DNA of 64,000 nucleotides from Magicicada septendecula (GCA_034769895.1 CM068372.1:233510843-233574842); one strand, 5' to 3'; shown: positions 41,849 to 54,545, counted from the first letter of the stretch. Made by a program: numbers and translations. The notes: generated from the sequence alone by a model not told the origin.

Positions 41849-42025
41849 CAATGGCATCAAAAAACTCATATCACATTATGATAAGTGTTCAAATACACTT
41901 GGTGATTTTATAGAAAAGTAGATCTTAAATTATACTCTCAGATAAATAAGAGAATTTTCATAAATGTTCCACATATTGTATTTTTTTATACTGATGTACC
42001 TAATTTTTTGACTGCCCCTTATATA

Positions 42026-44208
42026 CAGGGGCGGATTTACGCACAGGCAGACTACGCACTTGCCTGGGATGGCAAATTTTGGGGAGCGGCAAAATTTGAG
42101 TTAAGAAATGATATTTTTAGATTCAAACAAATTTATAAGTATAAAAGCCACTTCAATTAAGCACACACAAATATAAAAATTATCTCCACTTAATTTTTAA
42201 CTATAACGCAGTTATCGTTTTTCACCCAAAAGTAATATGGGCGAATGTTTATGTTTTCAACCGTTGAAATATTTGGTGTTGACTGTACTTCTGCAGAACG
42301 CGTGAGTCATCCGTCTGTCAACAAACCTTCTGTACTGTGCCTATTTTTATCTCAGTTAGTTGTTCTCTTGTCGACAAGGTGGGCGGTTTATGCTTATATG
42401 TTGCGTGTTGTAAAATTATGTTTTAATGATACACTGAACTCGGAGCGTTCGCTTGTCGTAATTTTGCCACTCTGGCATCGCGATTAGTGAAGTTATTTTT
42501 ATTCTATTCAGTACAGGGTTTTATAGTTGCATTGTGGACTCTTCAACATGAATTATAAAAAGCATTTATTAACGTGTTTAAATATTTTAACATTTAGGAA
42601 TAAAAACAAACAACAACTTTAATTTACAAATTAAAATTTATTTCTGTGCCTGTGCGACATTGTGTAAATATATTTTTCTATTGTATTTTAAGAAAATGGC
42701 AGATGGAAGAAAACGTTTAAGTGGCATACAATATAAGAAATTAAGAAAAGAAAAGGAAGCTAGAGAGGACTTTGTTTTAAGTAAAACCTTAAAACTCGAT
42801 AGTTTTTTTAATACTCAGTCAAAAACCCAAGCTAATGAACAGTACAAGAACCAAAGCTTGTCAAATGAAAAAAGAAAGTAAAAACAATGTTAAGGAACTT
42901 CCTAGTGATAGTGATACAGAGAGTAGCAGTGACAGTAGTGACAGTGAGGCCCAAGAAACTGTTCATAATGTGAACCAGTAGATTTTTTTATCCAAGGGGG
43001 AGACTGCTGTAGATCCAGTCGATGTCAAGATAACTACTGCTACTTCATCTTCAACTTTAAATAAGGTAGGAGAATTAGAATTTCTTGACTGCGATTCTGT
43101 TAATCGATAACCTGAAAATGCAACTTGAAAAAAGAAGGAATGCATACTCAGAAGTAAACCGAAAATTCCAAGCGTTAACTCAAATTAAAGACTTGAGCAA
43201 TGAAGATCTAAGGAGGGCAGGTGAGAACCTTGTTAGAGAATATCCAAATGATTTAGAAAACGCCTTCTTGGATGAAATTATTCATTTTAAATGCTTTATG
43301 GAAGAAGCTCCACTAGAGTGTTTTAGTAAAGTGAAGAAGAGAAAAAAAAAGGAAAAGGCAAATAGACAAAACAAGCGGCACTCCAATGCCAGTTGAGCAG
43401 GTTTAGCTACAGCCAACAAATGAGGATAAGCGGTTAACACCTCTGAGTCTTTTCCACCTCATTCGTAAAGATGATCTTCAGATGGTCTATCCGAACTTAG
43501 ATATTGCTCTGAGAATGTTTGTGAGTACAGATGTCTCCAATTGTTCACCGGAAAGAGCCTTTTCATGGCTTAGAAGAGTAAAAACATATCTCCGCACAAA
43601 CATGGGAGAGGATCACTTAAACTCGCTGGCAGTACTGTTAATCAAAGGTGACATGTTAACGTCAATGGATTTTTCTGAAGTTATTGATGTCTTTGCCTAA
43701 ACAATATCTCGAAGAAAACTGTAAATACTTTTGTTATAACTAGATTTTTGCAAGTAATATGTTTTCAGTTTCATTATTTTCATATCAAACATTATTTATT
43801 AGTTGGATTATTATTATTTCTGTGCTGTAATCTTTGAATATGATAAAATTAGTTGAGTTGCACATATAACTGTACCAGTATTCCAGTATTTTCCGTTTGT
43901 CATTTAATAAATATTATTTGTACCCATATTTTATGTAATTTTATTTACGTTTCCCTTACTTTCTAACTAAAATTAATTATTTTCTTCTGACAAGTAAATA
44001 TTTATATTATCAATGTTTATTTATTTTTACATGAAATATAATTCACCTGACAGTCAAAGGAAACGAGGCAGACAATCAAACTGGGGGGAAAGAGGATGTG
44101 AAATCGAAGAGGGGAAGGGAGGGGAATGAGGGAGAGAGATAGGAGAGGGTAGAGGGGGCGGCATTATCTGCCATGCCTGGGGGCGGCAGTACAGCAAATC
44201 CGCCCGTG
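42026..44208 (+). mobile_element. hAT transposon, internally deleted, with exact target duplication
   Basis: The left end reads CAGGGGCGGATTTACGC and the reverse of the right end reads CACGGGCGGATTTGCTG. A perfect 8-base duplication, CTTATATA, lies at 42018-42025 and 44209-44216. It is 2183 bp long. It carries pieces of the start and end of a TTF/DUF4371-type hAT transposase on the + strand but lacks the catalytic middle. It inserted into the last bases of the mariner at 31434-42021. Confidence 0.92.
42696..43703 (+). pseudogene. hAT transposase with the catalytic core deleted
   Basis: The first frame starts at the ATG at 42696: MADGRKRLSGIQYKKLRKEK, then LKLDSFFNTQSK, the basic N terminus common to insect hAT transposases. 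A Ser/Asp-rich stretch follows (42900-42960). The frame at 43085 resumes at IDNLKMQLEKRRNAYSEVNR and NDLENAFLDEIIHFKCFM, the segment just before the dimerisation domain. The frame at 43482 gives LRMFVSTDVSNCSPERAFSW, RRVKTYLRTNMGEDHLNSLA, the hAT dimerisation motif, and ends at 43700. The TTF finger and DUF4371 core between them are missing. Frames are also broken between the pieces. Confidence 0.8.
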
Positions 44209-44216
44209 CTTATATA

Positions 44217-45535
44217 TATGTCAATATGCAACTACTGAGTTTTGTTTTTCATGTCTCTATACTGTATATGGTATATGAGTAAGCCTACTGTAGGTTGAGA
44301 ATAATTGTTAAATTTAAATGTTTCATTTATTTGAGATTAATTGTATTAATTAATTATTAACTGATTAATTGTATCAGTTTGGTTCGAACTGCTCATTGGT
44401 GAGTACTTGTTGTTTTGTTGCTACCATATAAACAAAATAAGTTTATCAATTTACAAAATGCATTTGATTTGTAAACTTGTATATTTAAACCTGTCAGACT
44501 GCACTGGAACGTTGTAAACTTAATACTCTAACATTTTCTTTAAACACTCTGAGACAAATTAGATAGACTCATTATGATTTGTATATTATGAGTCTGACGA
44601 GCATAATTATGCCAAGAAAAATGTGTTACATTTATTTTGTGACTCCTATCATAATTTGTACATTCAGTTAAGCAACATCCTAGTAATCTAGGTACTATTT
44701 TAATGACTGATAAAGATGAAAGGCATTAGTTATTCTTCTCTTTCACTCTGACAATCCCTTATCTGTTTTGACTGTATGTGTGAACATGTAAAGATAACAT
44801 TTTCAATGCCTTTGCTAATCATTTAATACTGAACAAGACTTTAGAGAACAAAAATCTTCAGTATTACCAAAGCCATAACAGACAAGTTTTACTGAGTTGA
44901 GTAGGACATGAGAATGATGGAAACACCAAAAGGTTCTGTACAGTACAAGCAGTTACCTTTTCAATAAACATGTGAAGCTAACACAAGAACATTGATTTTA
45001 TGACAGCTAATACAAAATATGAATATGTGAAAACTATGAACTCATTACTATCCATACTATACAGTCATTTCCCCATTTTTATTTTGTATAGTAACAGAAG
45101 ATTAAAAACACAAGTAGTTGAAATGAAATTTCTATGAATTGTTGTGGGTTACACTAAACAAGATGATGTAATACAAAATGAGAAAATTAGAGCAGACTGA
45201 GGTATTAATAAAGTCAATGATGAGGTAGATAAATAAGTCAAAGTCAGAGGTATAAGTCAAAGTCAAAGCAATTCATTGATAGAATGAACCCATGCAGATG
45301 ACTGTAGGTCATGAAGAATTTCAACCCATGGATAAAAGAGGATATTGGCCAACCAAGAAAAAAGTAGTAGTTTTGATAAGGTAAAACAGGCAGTATGCAT
45401 AGTCTGTAGAGTTGAAAGAAGTAACAGTGGATTTACAGAGATAGATAAACATGAGAAACCTTACCAGAATCAGTCCTATGACAAAAAATTGCATTCATGG
45501 ATTTCGTTGTCCATGACGTGTCCGTTACTTAACTG
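44217..45535. other. intron sequence, nothing recognised
   Basis: AT-rich. Small local repeats (taagtcaaagtca at 45234-45270) and no coding or element ends. Confidence 0.45.
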
Positions 45536-45740
45536 AATATAATTATTTCACTACCGACTCGGAACACAAAGTTTTCTATGGGTAAACACGTAAAAGTCTT
45601 ACCTTATAGCGTGAACCAGTTTCCGCTTTTAAAAAGCTTCTTCATTAACTTAGCCTCTGAAGCGTAAAACACGTAAAACTTTTACGTGTTTACCCATAAA
45701 TAACTTTGTGTTCCAAGTCAGTAGTGAAATAATTATATTT
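45536..45740. mobile_element. MITE with inverted repeats of about 70 bases
   Basis: The left arm reads AATATAATTATTTCACTACC, then GGAACACAAAGTT and ATGGGTAAACACGTAAAAG. The reversed right arm has the same blocks with a few differences (GACTTGG for GACTCGG, ATTTATGG for TTCTATGG). The 205 bp have no coding. A TA target duplication is possible within the terminal AATATAATT, which would suggest a Tc1/mariner-type mobiliser, but this is not settled. Confidence 0.85.
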
Positions 45741-47182
45741 AAAAAACTGCATTTCTGTGAACATTCACCAGTGATTTTAAATATTAATATGAAGATAGCA
45801 ATCTTTAGTAGAGTGAAATAAATTATCAAATCAATAGTCACCAAATTGACAAAATTATGCTTGAAAACATGTGACATATCACCCAGTCACATGTGACATA
45901 TCACAACCTGATAAACATAATTGTGTATAGTTTCATCAATTTATTCCTGTTTTACTAAAAATAAATTTTCTGGCATTTAAGGCTTGTTTTCATCATTTAG
46001 GGGTGAGAGCACCCACAACTTTTAACTAGACAATATGTAGGCAACAATATAAAAAGTTTCATGTTGATTCATTGTATTGCAGAGAATTCTGAAGTTTAGC
46101 AGTTTTTCTGGTATTATTGAATTGACTATTGTGTAGAATTTTTTCATGACACTTTTCAAGTATTTCATCTCTATCTGTAGGTTATATTTTGGTTTCTGCC
46201 TTTTAGTACCCATAATTCACATCACAAGTTAGTACAGGTTTGTAAGGTGATATAAATACCTTTAACTTAATTTTTTTTTATAATTATAAGCCTGTATTTA
46301 TGAGTTATAAAACTTTATATTTATAAATTGTTAAACCTAATGTAACATAGTTTTAAGTTTTCCATTTCTATTTCCTGTGTTCCCTTTTTGTTCATTGTAC
46401 TCCCAGGTACTGCAAAATTCATACTTGTTCAAATATTAAAGCTTCATTTCAAATCTTCGTATCATTTCTTCTCCTTGCTACACTCACTTTACTTTCCCTT
46501 TATTAGTTCTCATTCCATTTCTTTCAAGTATTTTATTCCATGTTTAAATTCTCTTACAGCCTGTCTTATTTTCAGCTGTGAACACCCATCAACTGTGATG
46601 TCCTTTCATAGAATATGAAATAAATATTTTCATTTTATTAAATTCCATTCCCTTGCTTAATTCCACCTTCTACTAATTGAAAAAATGGGTCATTCAAAAA
46701 TTGTGTGAGTTGTACAGAAAAATAACAAGTTGATTTGCTAGGCACTTAAGCTGTAATAGTTTTAAATTCAGCACAGTGCTGTCACCCTAAAAAGAATGAC
46801 ATGGCATGTACAGACATTATGTAATTATATAGAGTTTGTTTTTGTTTTTTGTGACTGTCTACATAAAAATAAAACTTCTTTGTTGTGATTCTACATCTAT
46901 GTTAAACACTACAGTTTTATCATATAAGGAAATATACAGTAGTATGTGAATTCTTACGTAAAGTAAAAATGTCTTCCTGCTATCCCTTTTTTGTAAAGTA
47001 CATGAATGGTAATATACTCTACTTTCTGTATTATAAAACTATACCAGTTCCATAATAAACTTGTCTCATGAAACTAGAAACTTCACGACCAATGAAGCCA
47101 ATCAACCGGTATTTAAAACTGGAAATTTTACTACGAACAAGAACTGACTTTAATAGATTTTTTTGAATGTTTGTGCTTGCAG
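45741..47182. other. intron sequence before the second exon
   Basis: AT-rich, with short unrecognised frames. The last 20 bases form the acceptor region of exon 47183. Confidence 0.45.
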
Positions 47183-47400
47183 TTTGTTGGAGTGACGTTC
47201 TGGGGGCTGTATGCAGTTGACCGAGAACTCGTGTTACCCACATTGTTGGATAAATACTTCCCAACATGGCTAAACCATATTATGCACACAAATATTATGT
47301 TCTTTGCTCTGCTGGAACTTGTCTTAACGTACAGAAAGTATCCTCTACGAGCCAAAGGATTAGCAGGCCTTGTGTCATTTCAGCTCACTTATATGGCTTG
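47183..47400 (+). CDS. internal exon of the same AIG1/FAR-17a gene, carrying the catalytic His
   Basis: A 218-base exon with acceptor ttgcttgcag and donor gtatga. It is read in phase 0 at its start and ends two bases into a Trp codon. It encodes FVGVTFWGLYAVDRELVLP, then LDKYFPTWLNHIMHTNI and a further membrane segment, ending KGLAGLVSFQLTYMAW. The W(L/I)NHxMHT block is the family signature, and its second His aligns with catalytic His134 of human AIG1. It follows on from 14169-14300, so both exons belong to one + strand gene with a 32,882-base intron. The following family exon (the WVYPxLE region) was not seen before the window ends. The exon is intact and unlike its surroundings in having no repeats. 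Confidence 0.93.
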
Positions 47401-47861
47401 GTATGATATTTTTATTATTAAATAGTACCGGTAATTAAAACAGTCAACAAAACAATTCATGTAATGTGCTAGACTAAATAGCAGCTTGAAAGCGAACTGT
47501 GCAACTACACATTTCTTCCACTTTTTATATATTCGCTTAGCTTAGAAACATCACACTAGTGCTTTGTATACCTCAAGTCCTAAATTGTAAACCTATTACC
47601 ACCATATTCAGTATTTTAAGTTTGAAACAATAGTTCAAATCTATAATAGTGTTTCATATGTTATGTAACACCACATTATCAGAGCTTTTGTACAGTGGTC
47701 TGGTCTATAAGTGTTCACAATACTCACTTTTGAGATAATCTGCATAAATGGGTATTAGCATGTCTCCCAGAAGGTTCACCTTCTGAGCTTCCATTTACTC
47801 TACTTGGACTGAAATAGTCTGAAACATTTGTACATGCTTAAAAACACATAGTCTGTAATAA
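47401..47861. other. intron sequence after the second exon
   Basis: Starts with the gtatgat donor. No further exon seen. Confidence 0.5.
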
Positions 47862-48357
47862 TGTGACGGAGTCCCACGATTGGGCACGCCAATTTTATAT
47901 AATATGGGGTTGTAATTGATATTTGTGGTGCCCCACTTATATATTATGCAATTATGCTAATTTGTGGAATTTGATCATGTAATTATCCAATTAGGTTAGT
48001 TATACCAAATTAATTGAATTTATGTGATATATTAGTTACTTTGATGCTAGTGACTATGTTCATCAAAGGTTAGCATAATTACTGCAATGAGACTCTAATA
48101 GTTGTATAAAATGATATAAAGAATTTACTACAAATCATTCAATTGACGTTAATGTCTGTTACAAGGTAAATTTGACAATAATGAACGTGTAAATACTTAG
48201 TAAAATAAACACTTATTTATTAACATCATTCAAGTAAAGAAACTTCAATATATGGATATAAATTATGCCCTGTAAATACATTCATAAAAGAGAACACATA
48301 TATGTATATATGAATCAAATTACAATATGAATTCATTACGTCGTGCGCTGAAAACAT

Positions 48358-48411
<54 letters not shown>

Positions 48412-50156
48412 CAATGAACAAACATAAACATAAAAAATCAACATATAAATCTTACACTAATGCGTTCATTTCTTGTCTCAGATGAATAGCTTTATTTAAA
48501 ATTTACCATGATAATCAATCTAAATTCTCAAAGGGTGATTTCTTTGAAAAGAGTCAGGACAGTAGAGTTATTATAACAATAATAACATAAAGATTTACTT
48601 GTGAAATGGATTATCCAACATTTCCATCGGCGAAACTCCTTCCCACTGATGATCCAAATGCGTAAGGTTGCGTAGCTTCAATGTCACCATCACTTAACAC
48701 TCGCGGATCAGATTCACTCGCGGTGTGTGTTCCGTTGATGTCGGCCGTTACTATCAGAGTCTATGAAGTTGTGTTGCGTGAGTACGTTCATTGTTAATAA
48801 TCGTGTATATATGACTGTCTATCGTCAAACTTCTTCTTGTATCTATATATGTTAATGTATTGTGTTTTAGATTACGTGGTGTATTGTTCCATTCGGTATT
48901 GTAACACTTCGCACTGTACAGTGATACGTTTTCGTTGTTCGGTAAAGCATTAACAAAAGTTCTGCGAGTCTGTTATTAAATGAAAACTGCGAATAATTAA
49001 CTTAGTTCTTAATAAGCGGTAGCTGAGTAAGATAGAGTAACTGAAAGTTTTTAACCACTGACGTATACTGCATGATTGAGTCACTGCGGATACACTATGA
49101 CGGAATAACTTGTCAATATTAAAATGCTGTGTTAACTGATTAAAGCACTGCGTAACTGAGTTTCAGAGTCAAACTGATATACGTATATTAACTGAAATGT
49201 ATTAAGACTGAGAATTTATACTGTGACTGAGAAATAGAATAAGATTGACAATTTTATGAAGACTGCCTTCTCCGCGTGCCCTGTAAACAGTTTTTATTAA
49301 GCTTCATTTACCACAATGCAATGTCCTGGCAAACACGCCTTTGGTCAACCATGATAGGTCAGATGAACTCCTACCCTTATGTAGAACTATGGTTCTCTAC
49401 CTCTGATTCGTTGTTCGCGTTGCTATCATGACGACGGTCCTCTCCACCTGCGCCATGGGAAGATGCCGGATTCTGGTTGGTTTCTGGTATCCCCTCAAGT
49501 ACACGACGAAAGGGCTCCGTACCTTTTCCTAGAATGTAGAGCAATTCCGCGCCTGTCGATCAAGCTTTTGTCTAAGTATACTCTGGAGGTCTGCTGCTGT
49601 TCTCACGCGAACAATACATCGCATTTTGTTATTGTCTGACTATCCATGACCCTTTTCCGTCAATTAGCAGCACACTGCGTGTCATCGTTTCCAAGATGCC
49701 ACTCCTGTTCCTCGTCATAAATATTAGTTGTCACCAGTAAGATGTCTTCCCGCTGTGCGCACATTCGGTCCTATTCACTAGATATATGCTGTTTGTTCTC
49801 ATACAGGGTGAGTACCATTGTGTGTGTACTCCCTTTTTTATTGCTGGCACGTTTCAAATTAACCTTACAGCGTGTGCCCGCTACAATTTCTCCGTATCTG
49901 GGCCACCGTACTGCATTTCTTTGTCCAGTTTGTTGTGGGCTGTAAATCTCGGTTGAGTCGAGTCTGTCACAGGCGAGCCTTACTTCCTATTATAGTGTTG
50001 TGTCAGGCATACTCTTATTGTTCCTGGCAAGCGTCCAGTTGACACTTCGTTAAGTTGCTTCTTTATTTATTGCTTCTGGCCCGGGTTGGGGTGACTTGGC
50101 TGGTGGAACGTACTTCTTGATCAAAATTTTAAAAAATTAAAATTTTGGTCATTACA
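47862..50156. repeat. unclassified repeat, possible long solo LTR
   Basis: The segment starts TGTGACGGAGTCCCACGA and ends GGTCATTACA, so both strands show TGT...ACA. Its right part (48640-50110) is clearly more GC-rich than the intron around it. Near the right end is an inverted repeat, TGATCAAAATTTTAA/TTAAAATTTTGGTCA (50118-50151). The flanks (ATAA and AATC) do not match as a target duplication and there is no second copy in the window. The LTR idea is therefore weak. A stretch just inside the left end (CCCACGATTGGGCACGCCA) resembles a tRNA-Lys 3' end, which suggests some link to an LTR element. Confidence 0.35.
48367..48409. repeat. (TA)n microsatellite
   Basis: About 21 TA units, seen directly. 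Confidence 0.95.
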
Positions 50157-51154
50157 AATCACAAAGGATAAAATATAGCCCAGTCGATAAAGACCCCAAA
50201 ACATCAAACTTCGGAAATAATTAGGGTAAAGCTAATTTTTACCCCATTGATCGATCACTACCAGAGGAGCATTTTTACAAAAATCCCCCCCCCCAGCCCT
50301 TCTCAAAGGTTCAAATGCCAATATTTACGGAACAGCCATTATCTCTGTTATTAATGATCGGATCAAGTTTTCAACTTTTTTGTTTTGTTTGTTATTAAAT
50401 GGGCTACAATATTGGTTCTCTTTATATTTATGGTAAACTTAATAGTTTTTGATAAATTTAAGAAAATATGTGGAAAAAGTAGGTTTTTTACTTTGAAACT
50501 TTTGATTTTTGCGCTATAGTTTTTTTATATGTTATATTATGTAAAAACCCTTCCTATAAAAGTTATAGCCTACACTTTTTTGAATCTACTGATATACAGT
50601 TTTATTTATTTATGTGTGATGCTAACGCTGGGGAGGGGGAGAAAGCAAGAAGGTTCGGCGTGCGACGCGGCTGCCTAGTCACAGTATGAAAAAGTTGGCA
50701 ACATCGTTTTTATTACCACAAAAACTGTCTCGCTGACTCATCCCTACTCCACCCTCCCACATTCACATTGACCCTGTCAGTAGACTACAGCCTGTTGGAG
50801 GGAATAGTTGTTTAATGTCTCTTATATTTGGTGTCTTTGTGTTCACTGTCAAGGAACAGTTTTAAGTTTGCTTTAAGCTCTGTGTCCCATGTTTCAAATT
50901 CAAACTGCATTAAATTAAAACTATTTGTGTTCATAAATTTTACAGTGAACTTAACGTGTACCAGTACTTTTTTTCAATATGTGTGTGTTCAAGGATTTAA
51001 CGAGTAATTTTAATTCATAAACGTTTAATGAATTTGTTATTCTTTATTGTTCAGTCAGAGATATCCATAGAACTAATTACAAGGTACAGTATATTATTTT
51101 TCAATTACCTTATTTTTTAAAAGTTTCAGTGATCATAATGTTTTTTTATAAAAA
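50157..51154 (+). other. leader region of the zinc/PIN/CXC element
   Basis: About 1 kb before the first coding piece, with no frame. A poly-C run lies at 50286-50294 and a GC-richer patch at 50620-50780. It may hold the element's left end and promoter, but no inverted repeat could be paired because the right end is not certain. Confidence 0.4.
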
Positions 51155-52081
51155 ATGAACAGTTCGAATACGGCGTGTATTTTTTGTGGAAACAAGTTGG
51201 AGGGCGATACAGTATTAGTTGAGAAGGGACTAGAATCGATTATTCAAGCAAGTTTACAAGTAAAAGATGGACTTCATGAGAGGTTGAGAGGAAAAACTAA
51301 AATTACTGTTCACAAATCGTGCAGGCAAAAATGTAATCGTCCATCTAGTATTAGGACTGCTGTAGAGCAAAAAGAAACATGTAAAACAGCACCTTCAACG
51401 TCTTCTGTTTTGAGAAGTTTGGAGGGGAAATTCGATTTTAAAAATGATTGTTTCATCTGTGGAAAACCAGCAGTGGTTGATTCAAAGTGTCCACAACACC
51501 GCAGAAAACCTGTCCACCTTGCCTCTACATTAGAAATAAGAGAAAATCTAATAGCAAAATGTAATGAACAACATGATGACTGGTGGGAGAGAGTCAAATG
51601 TAGGTTTCATAATGTTAGCGACCTTGTGGCACCTGAAGCACGGTATCATAAATACTTTTATAGGGACTTCTTAAAAACTACACCACGCAAAGATACAGTC
51701 GGAAGGCCAAAGTCAGAACTAGGCGAAGCTTTTGACAAACTTTGCGAATACATAGAAAATAGCGACGAGTGTCAGTTTACTATACAAGAACTACAGAGTA
51801 TAATCAATGGCTTTTCAGGTCTCCAGGAGACTTACACTGATAAACACTTGAGAAATCTTCTTAAAGAACGTTTTAAGGACCGGTTACTTCTGTCCAATAT
51901 TGCTGGAAGAGTAAACGTTGTATGTTCATCCGATACTGCCAATAAATTAATTGATCAGTTGCATGTTGATAAAGAAACAGATCCTGCTACAGAACGTATA
52001 AGAATAGTAATAGCTGCTGCAGACATTATTAAGAGGACATACAGAAAATGCAGTACGATTCACATAAATATCCAAGCATAG
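51155..52081 (+). pseudogene. N-terminal zinc-binding part of the PIN/CXC element protein
   Basis: A 308-codon frame from MNSSNTACIFCGNKLEGD. The first module is CIFC (residues 9-12) with HKSC (about 54) and a following Cys. The second is CFIC (about 99-102) with KCPQHRR. Next come ENLIAKCNEQHDDWWERVKC and LVAPEARYHKYFYRDFLK, a conserved block of this family. A helical region with LCEYIENSDECQFTIQELQS may bind DNA or mediate contacts. The start is chosen at the ATG directly before the first Cys pair. The frame then shifts, and the protein continues in the frame at 52048. Confidence 0.75.
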
Positions 52082-53888
52082 ATGAGATTAGATCTGGAGG
52101 TGAAAACTTGGTTCCAGAAAGTCTTAGATTCTTTACTAACAGAGTTACAAAAAAGAAAAAAACATCTGATGTAAATAAAATTGGAAGAAAATGTGCTGTG
52201 GTAAACCATGCGATAATTTCTGCTGTCAGACCAAGGTCATTTCTATCCCCTATTCAAACTGGTATTGGGTTGACACTTCATAGGCTATATGGATCTAAAC
52301 ATCTGATTGACCTACTTGCAGCAATGAGAGTTTGTGTTTCATACAATGAAGTATCTGTGTATATGAATTCCCTCATAAATGCAGGATCACCTAAAATAAG
52401 TGATGAAGCATTTATTCAATATGTGTTTGACAATGTGGACGTCAACGTACAAACACTTTCCACGCAATGGGTGGGATACAATTTATAGCACCCAGCACAT
52501 GCGTTGAAACACAGATAGAGATCAAAAGAATTTCATCAGGAACATTTAAACCCAAAATAATTCATGTGCTCTCCTAAGGAAAGAGAAACCTCCGAAGTGG
52601 ACTGTCCAATATTTTGGTCGAAGATATAACTGACTTGAAAGCTGCTAGAGGTATGACTTGCAAAATGCACCACATGATGTTTCCCATCAATGTTATGTGG
52701 CTTGCTGGCTCAAACACCCAGCCTGGGTGGAATGGATTCATGACTTCTATGATGAGTACTAGAGAAAAGTGTGAGACCACATACATATTAGGAGTACAAT
52801 TCATAAACTTGGACCCTAGCAATCCATCTACAATTTTTTCTGCTCTTAGCTATGCTTTAGAACAGTGCAAGAAACAAAACCGTGCCTGTATTGTGACATT
52901 CGATCAACCATTGTTTCTAAAGTCATCTGAAATCGTAGCATCAGCAGAAAGCAGTAGTGATATATCAAAAGTTATATTGAGACTAGGTGGATTTCATCTC
53001 TTCATGTCCTTCTTTGGTTCTGTTGGCAAGATTATGAAGGGAAGTGGTTTGGAAGCACTATGGGCCTCTGTGTACGGCCAAACAACTGTAAGCCATATGA
53101 TGAATGGACACGCATATGCAAGGTGCGTTTGAGCATACAGTTTAACTGCTTGTGCTATCATAAATGTGATGAAGGAAAATTTTCCCGATGTAAAAGACTC
53201 CATGCAGTTTTTAGAAAAATGTTCCAATGAACTGGTATGAAACGAACGAAATGAACAAGATGTTCTTGAAGAATCTGCAGTAATTGAAGCTTTGCAAAAG
53301 GTAAATGATTGTTTGAAGAACATTCAATCTCTGAGTCGAACAACTAAGCTGTGGGTGAACTTTTTGAAGTGCATTGACCTCATAATGCGATTTATTTTCA
53401 CTGAAAGATCCGGAGATTGGGATTTGCATTTAAACACAACCATTGAAATGCTTCCCTATTTCCATGCAGCCGGACACTTACCCTATATGAAGTCTGCTCA
53501 ATTGTACATTCAACAGATGACAAAAATTGAATCAAAACTATCTGATCAAGACTTGGCTTACTTTAAGGAAAAGGGATTTTTTACTGTCACGCGAAAGGGC
53601 ACACATTGGTCTGGAACGTGGACTGATATGTGTATAGAACAAGGCCTCATGCATCCCATGAAGTCCGTGGGGGGTCTAACACACGGACGAGGCATAACGG
53701 ACAGCACTGTTTTGAAATGGGTCCTTGGAACTCTCTTCTTCCTCAAAGTACACAAAGCCATTGAAGATTTTCTTGGAACATCAATACAATATAATGAGCA
53801 ACATGTTGAACTACGAGAGTCAAGAAAACAAATAGATCTCTGTGACTTACTAAAGTTTACCAACTTCAATGAAGTTGTGGTATGCTAG
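52048..53888 (+). pseudogene. central, possibly catalytic part of the PIN/CXC element protein
   Basis: Three frames in order (52048-52488, 52614-53132, 53292-53888). The first has PRSFLSPIQTGIGLTLHRLY, a SYNEV block and QYVFDNVDVNVQTL. The second has VMWLAGSNTQPGWNGFMTSM, INLDPSNPSTIFSALSYALE, VTFDQPLFLKS and ILRLGGFHLFMSFFGSVGKI. The third has RFIFTERSGDWDLHLNT, MLPYFHAAGHLPYMKSAQLY, GLMHPMKSVGGLTHGRGITD. The spaced Asp residues (DNVDVN, FDQP) and the Glu in FTERSGDW could be an RNase H-like DDE set, but this is inference from pattern only. The frames are separated by stops and shifts. Confidence 0.65.
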
Positions 53889-54545
53889 GTTTATAAATTC
53901 CTCTGCGGATTTTACGTAATTGTGCCATTCTCTTTGTTTATCGTGACAGTAGGTCCTTAGGATTCGACCCACCTCTCTAAGTACTCTATCGGCTGGGTTA
54001 CTACTGGGGTGATAAACGGATGTTTTGTACGTTTTGATATCATGTTCCCAGAGTTTATTTTTCCATTGATTTCCCTTAAATTGGGTTCCGTGATCTGTGA
54101 TTACTGTCATAGGTTTCCCTAAATCAGGTATACTTTTGGTTATGATTATTTCAATAATTTTCTTAGTTGTCGCACGGCTAATTGAGTATAGTTTTGTATA
54201 TTTTGTGAAGTGATCGAATATGATTACTATGAATCGGAATCTGTGTCATTCCAATTCGACGATGTTATCAGCAGGTCATCTACATATACGGTGGTAAATT
54301 CAATGCGTCTTGTCCCAATATTTGGTCCTTGCATTTGATAAACACTGCGACCGAATTTATCAGTCCAAATGGTAGTCTCTTGAACTGATAGTTCCTTCCA
54401 TCGAACAGAAAATCTAGGTATTTTCTGCTATCCTGATGTAGCTCCACCTGCCAGTATCCGCATACCGTATCCCACGTTCTGATGTACTTCGTACCGTGGA
54501 ATTTCTTCAAAATTTCTTCACTCTCCCCTGGAGACGTCAACAACA
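53876..54545 (-). mobile_element. Ty3/gypsy pol fragment inside the PIN/CXC element
   Basis: On the minus strand a piece of reverse transcriptase (about 54545-54265, with GYWQVELHQDSRKYLDFLF and FKRLPFGLINS) is followed by a piece of integrase (about 54110-53876, with VITDHGTQFKGNQW, YHPSSNPADR). No LTRs are seen, so this is a fragment and clearly broken. It sits in the middle of a conserved stretch of the host element. It is not the same copy as the element at 23176-29632, although it could come from a related family. Confidence 0.85.

Larger units (their letters stand above)
31434..42021 (+). mobile_element. mariner transposon, split by later insertions
   Basis: The left end after TA reads CAAGGGACAATCAAAAAGTT. 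The right end in reverse reads TAAGGGGCAGTCAAAAAATT. These are mariner-type inverted repeats with TA target bases. With the hAT at 31686-41147 removed, the element is about 1.1 kb. The transposase lies on the + strand: a helix-turn-helix part with SISHGSVHYFVPEYLQYRKF (about 41265-41330) and a catalytic part (41501-41848). It is the oldest layer of the stack, since both a hAT (31686) and a second hAT (42026, whose target duplication overlaps the last mariner bases) inserted into it. Confidence 0.85.

Noticed and set aside
48226-48444. 72-codon minus-strand frame with an Ile-Tyr repeat
   Set aside because: It is the translation of the TA microsatellite and its flanks.
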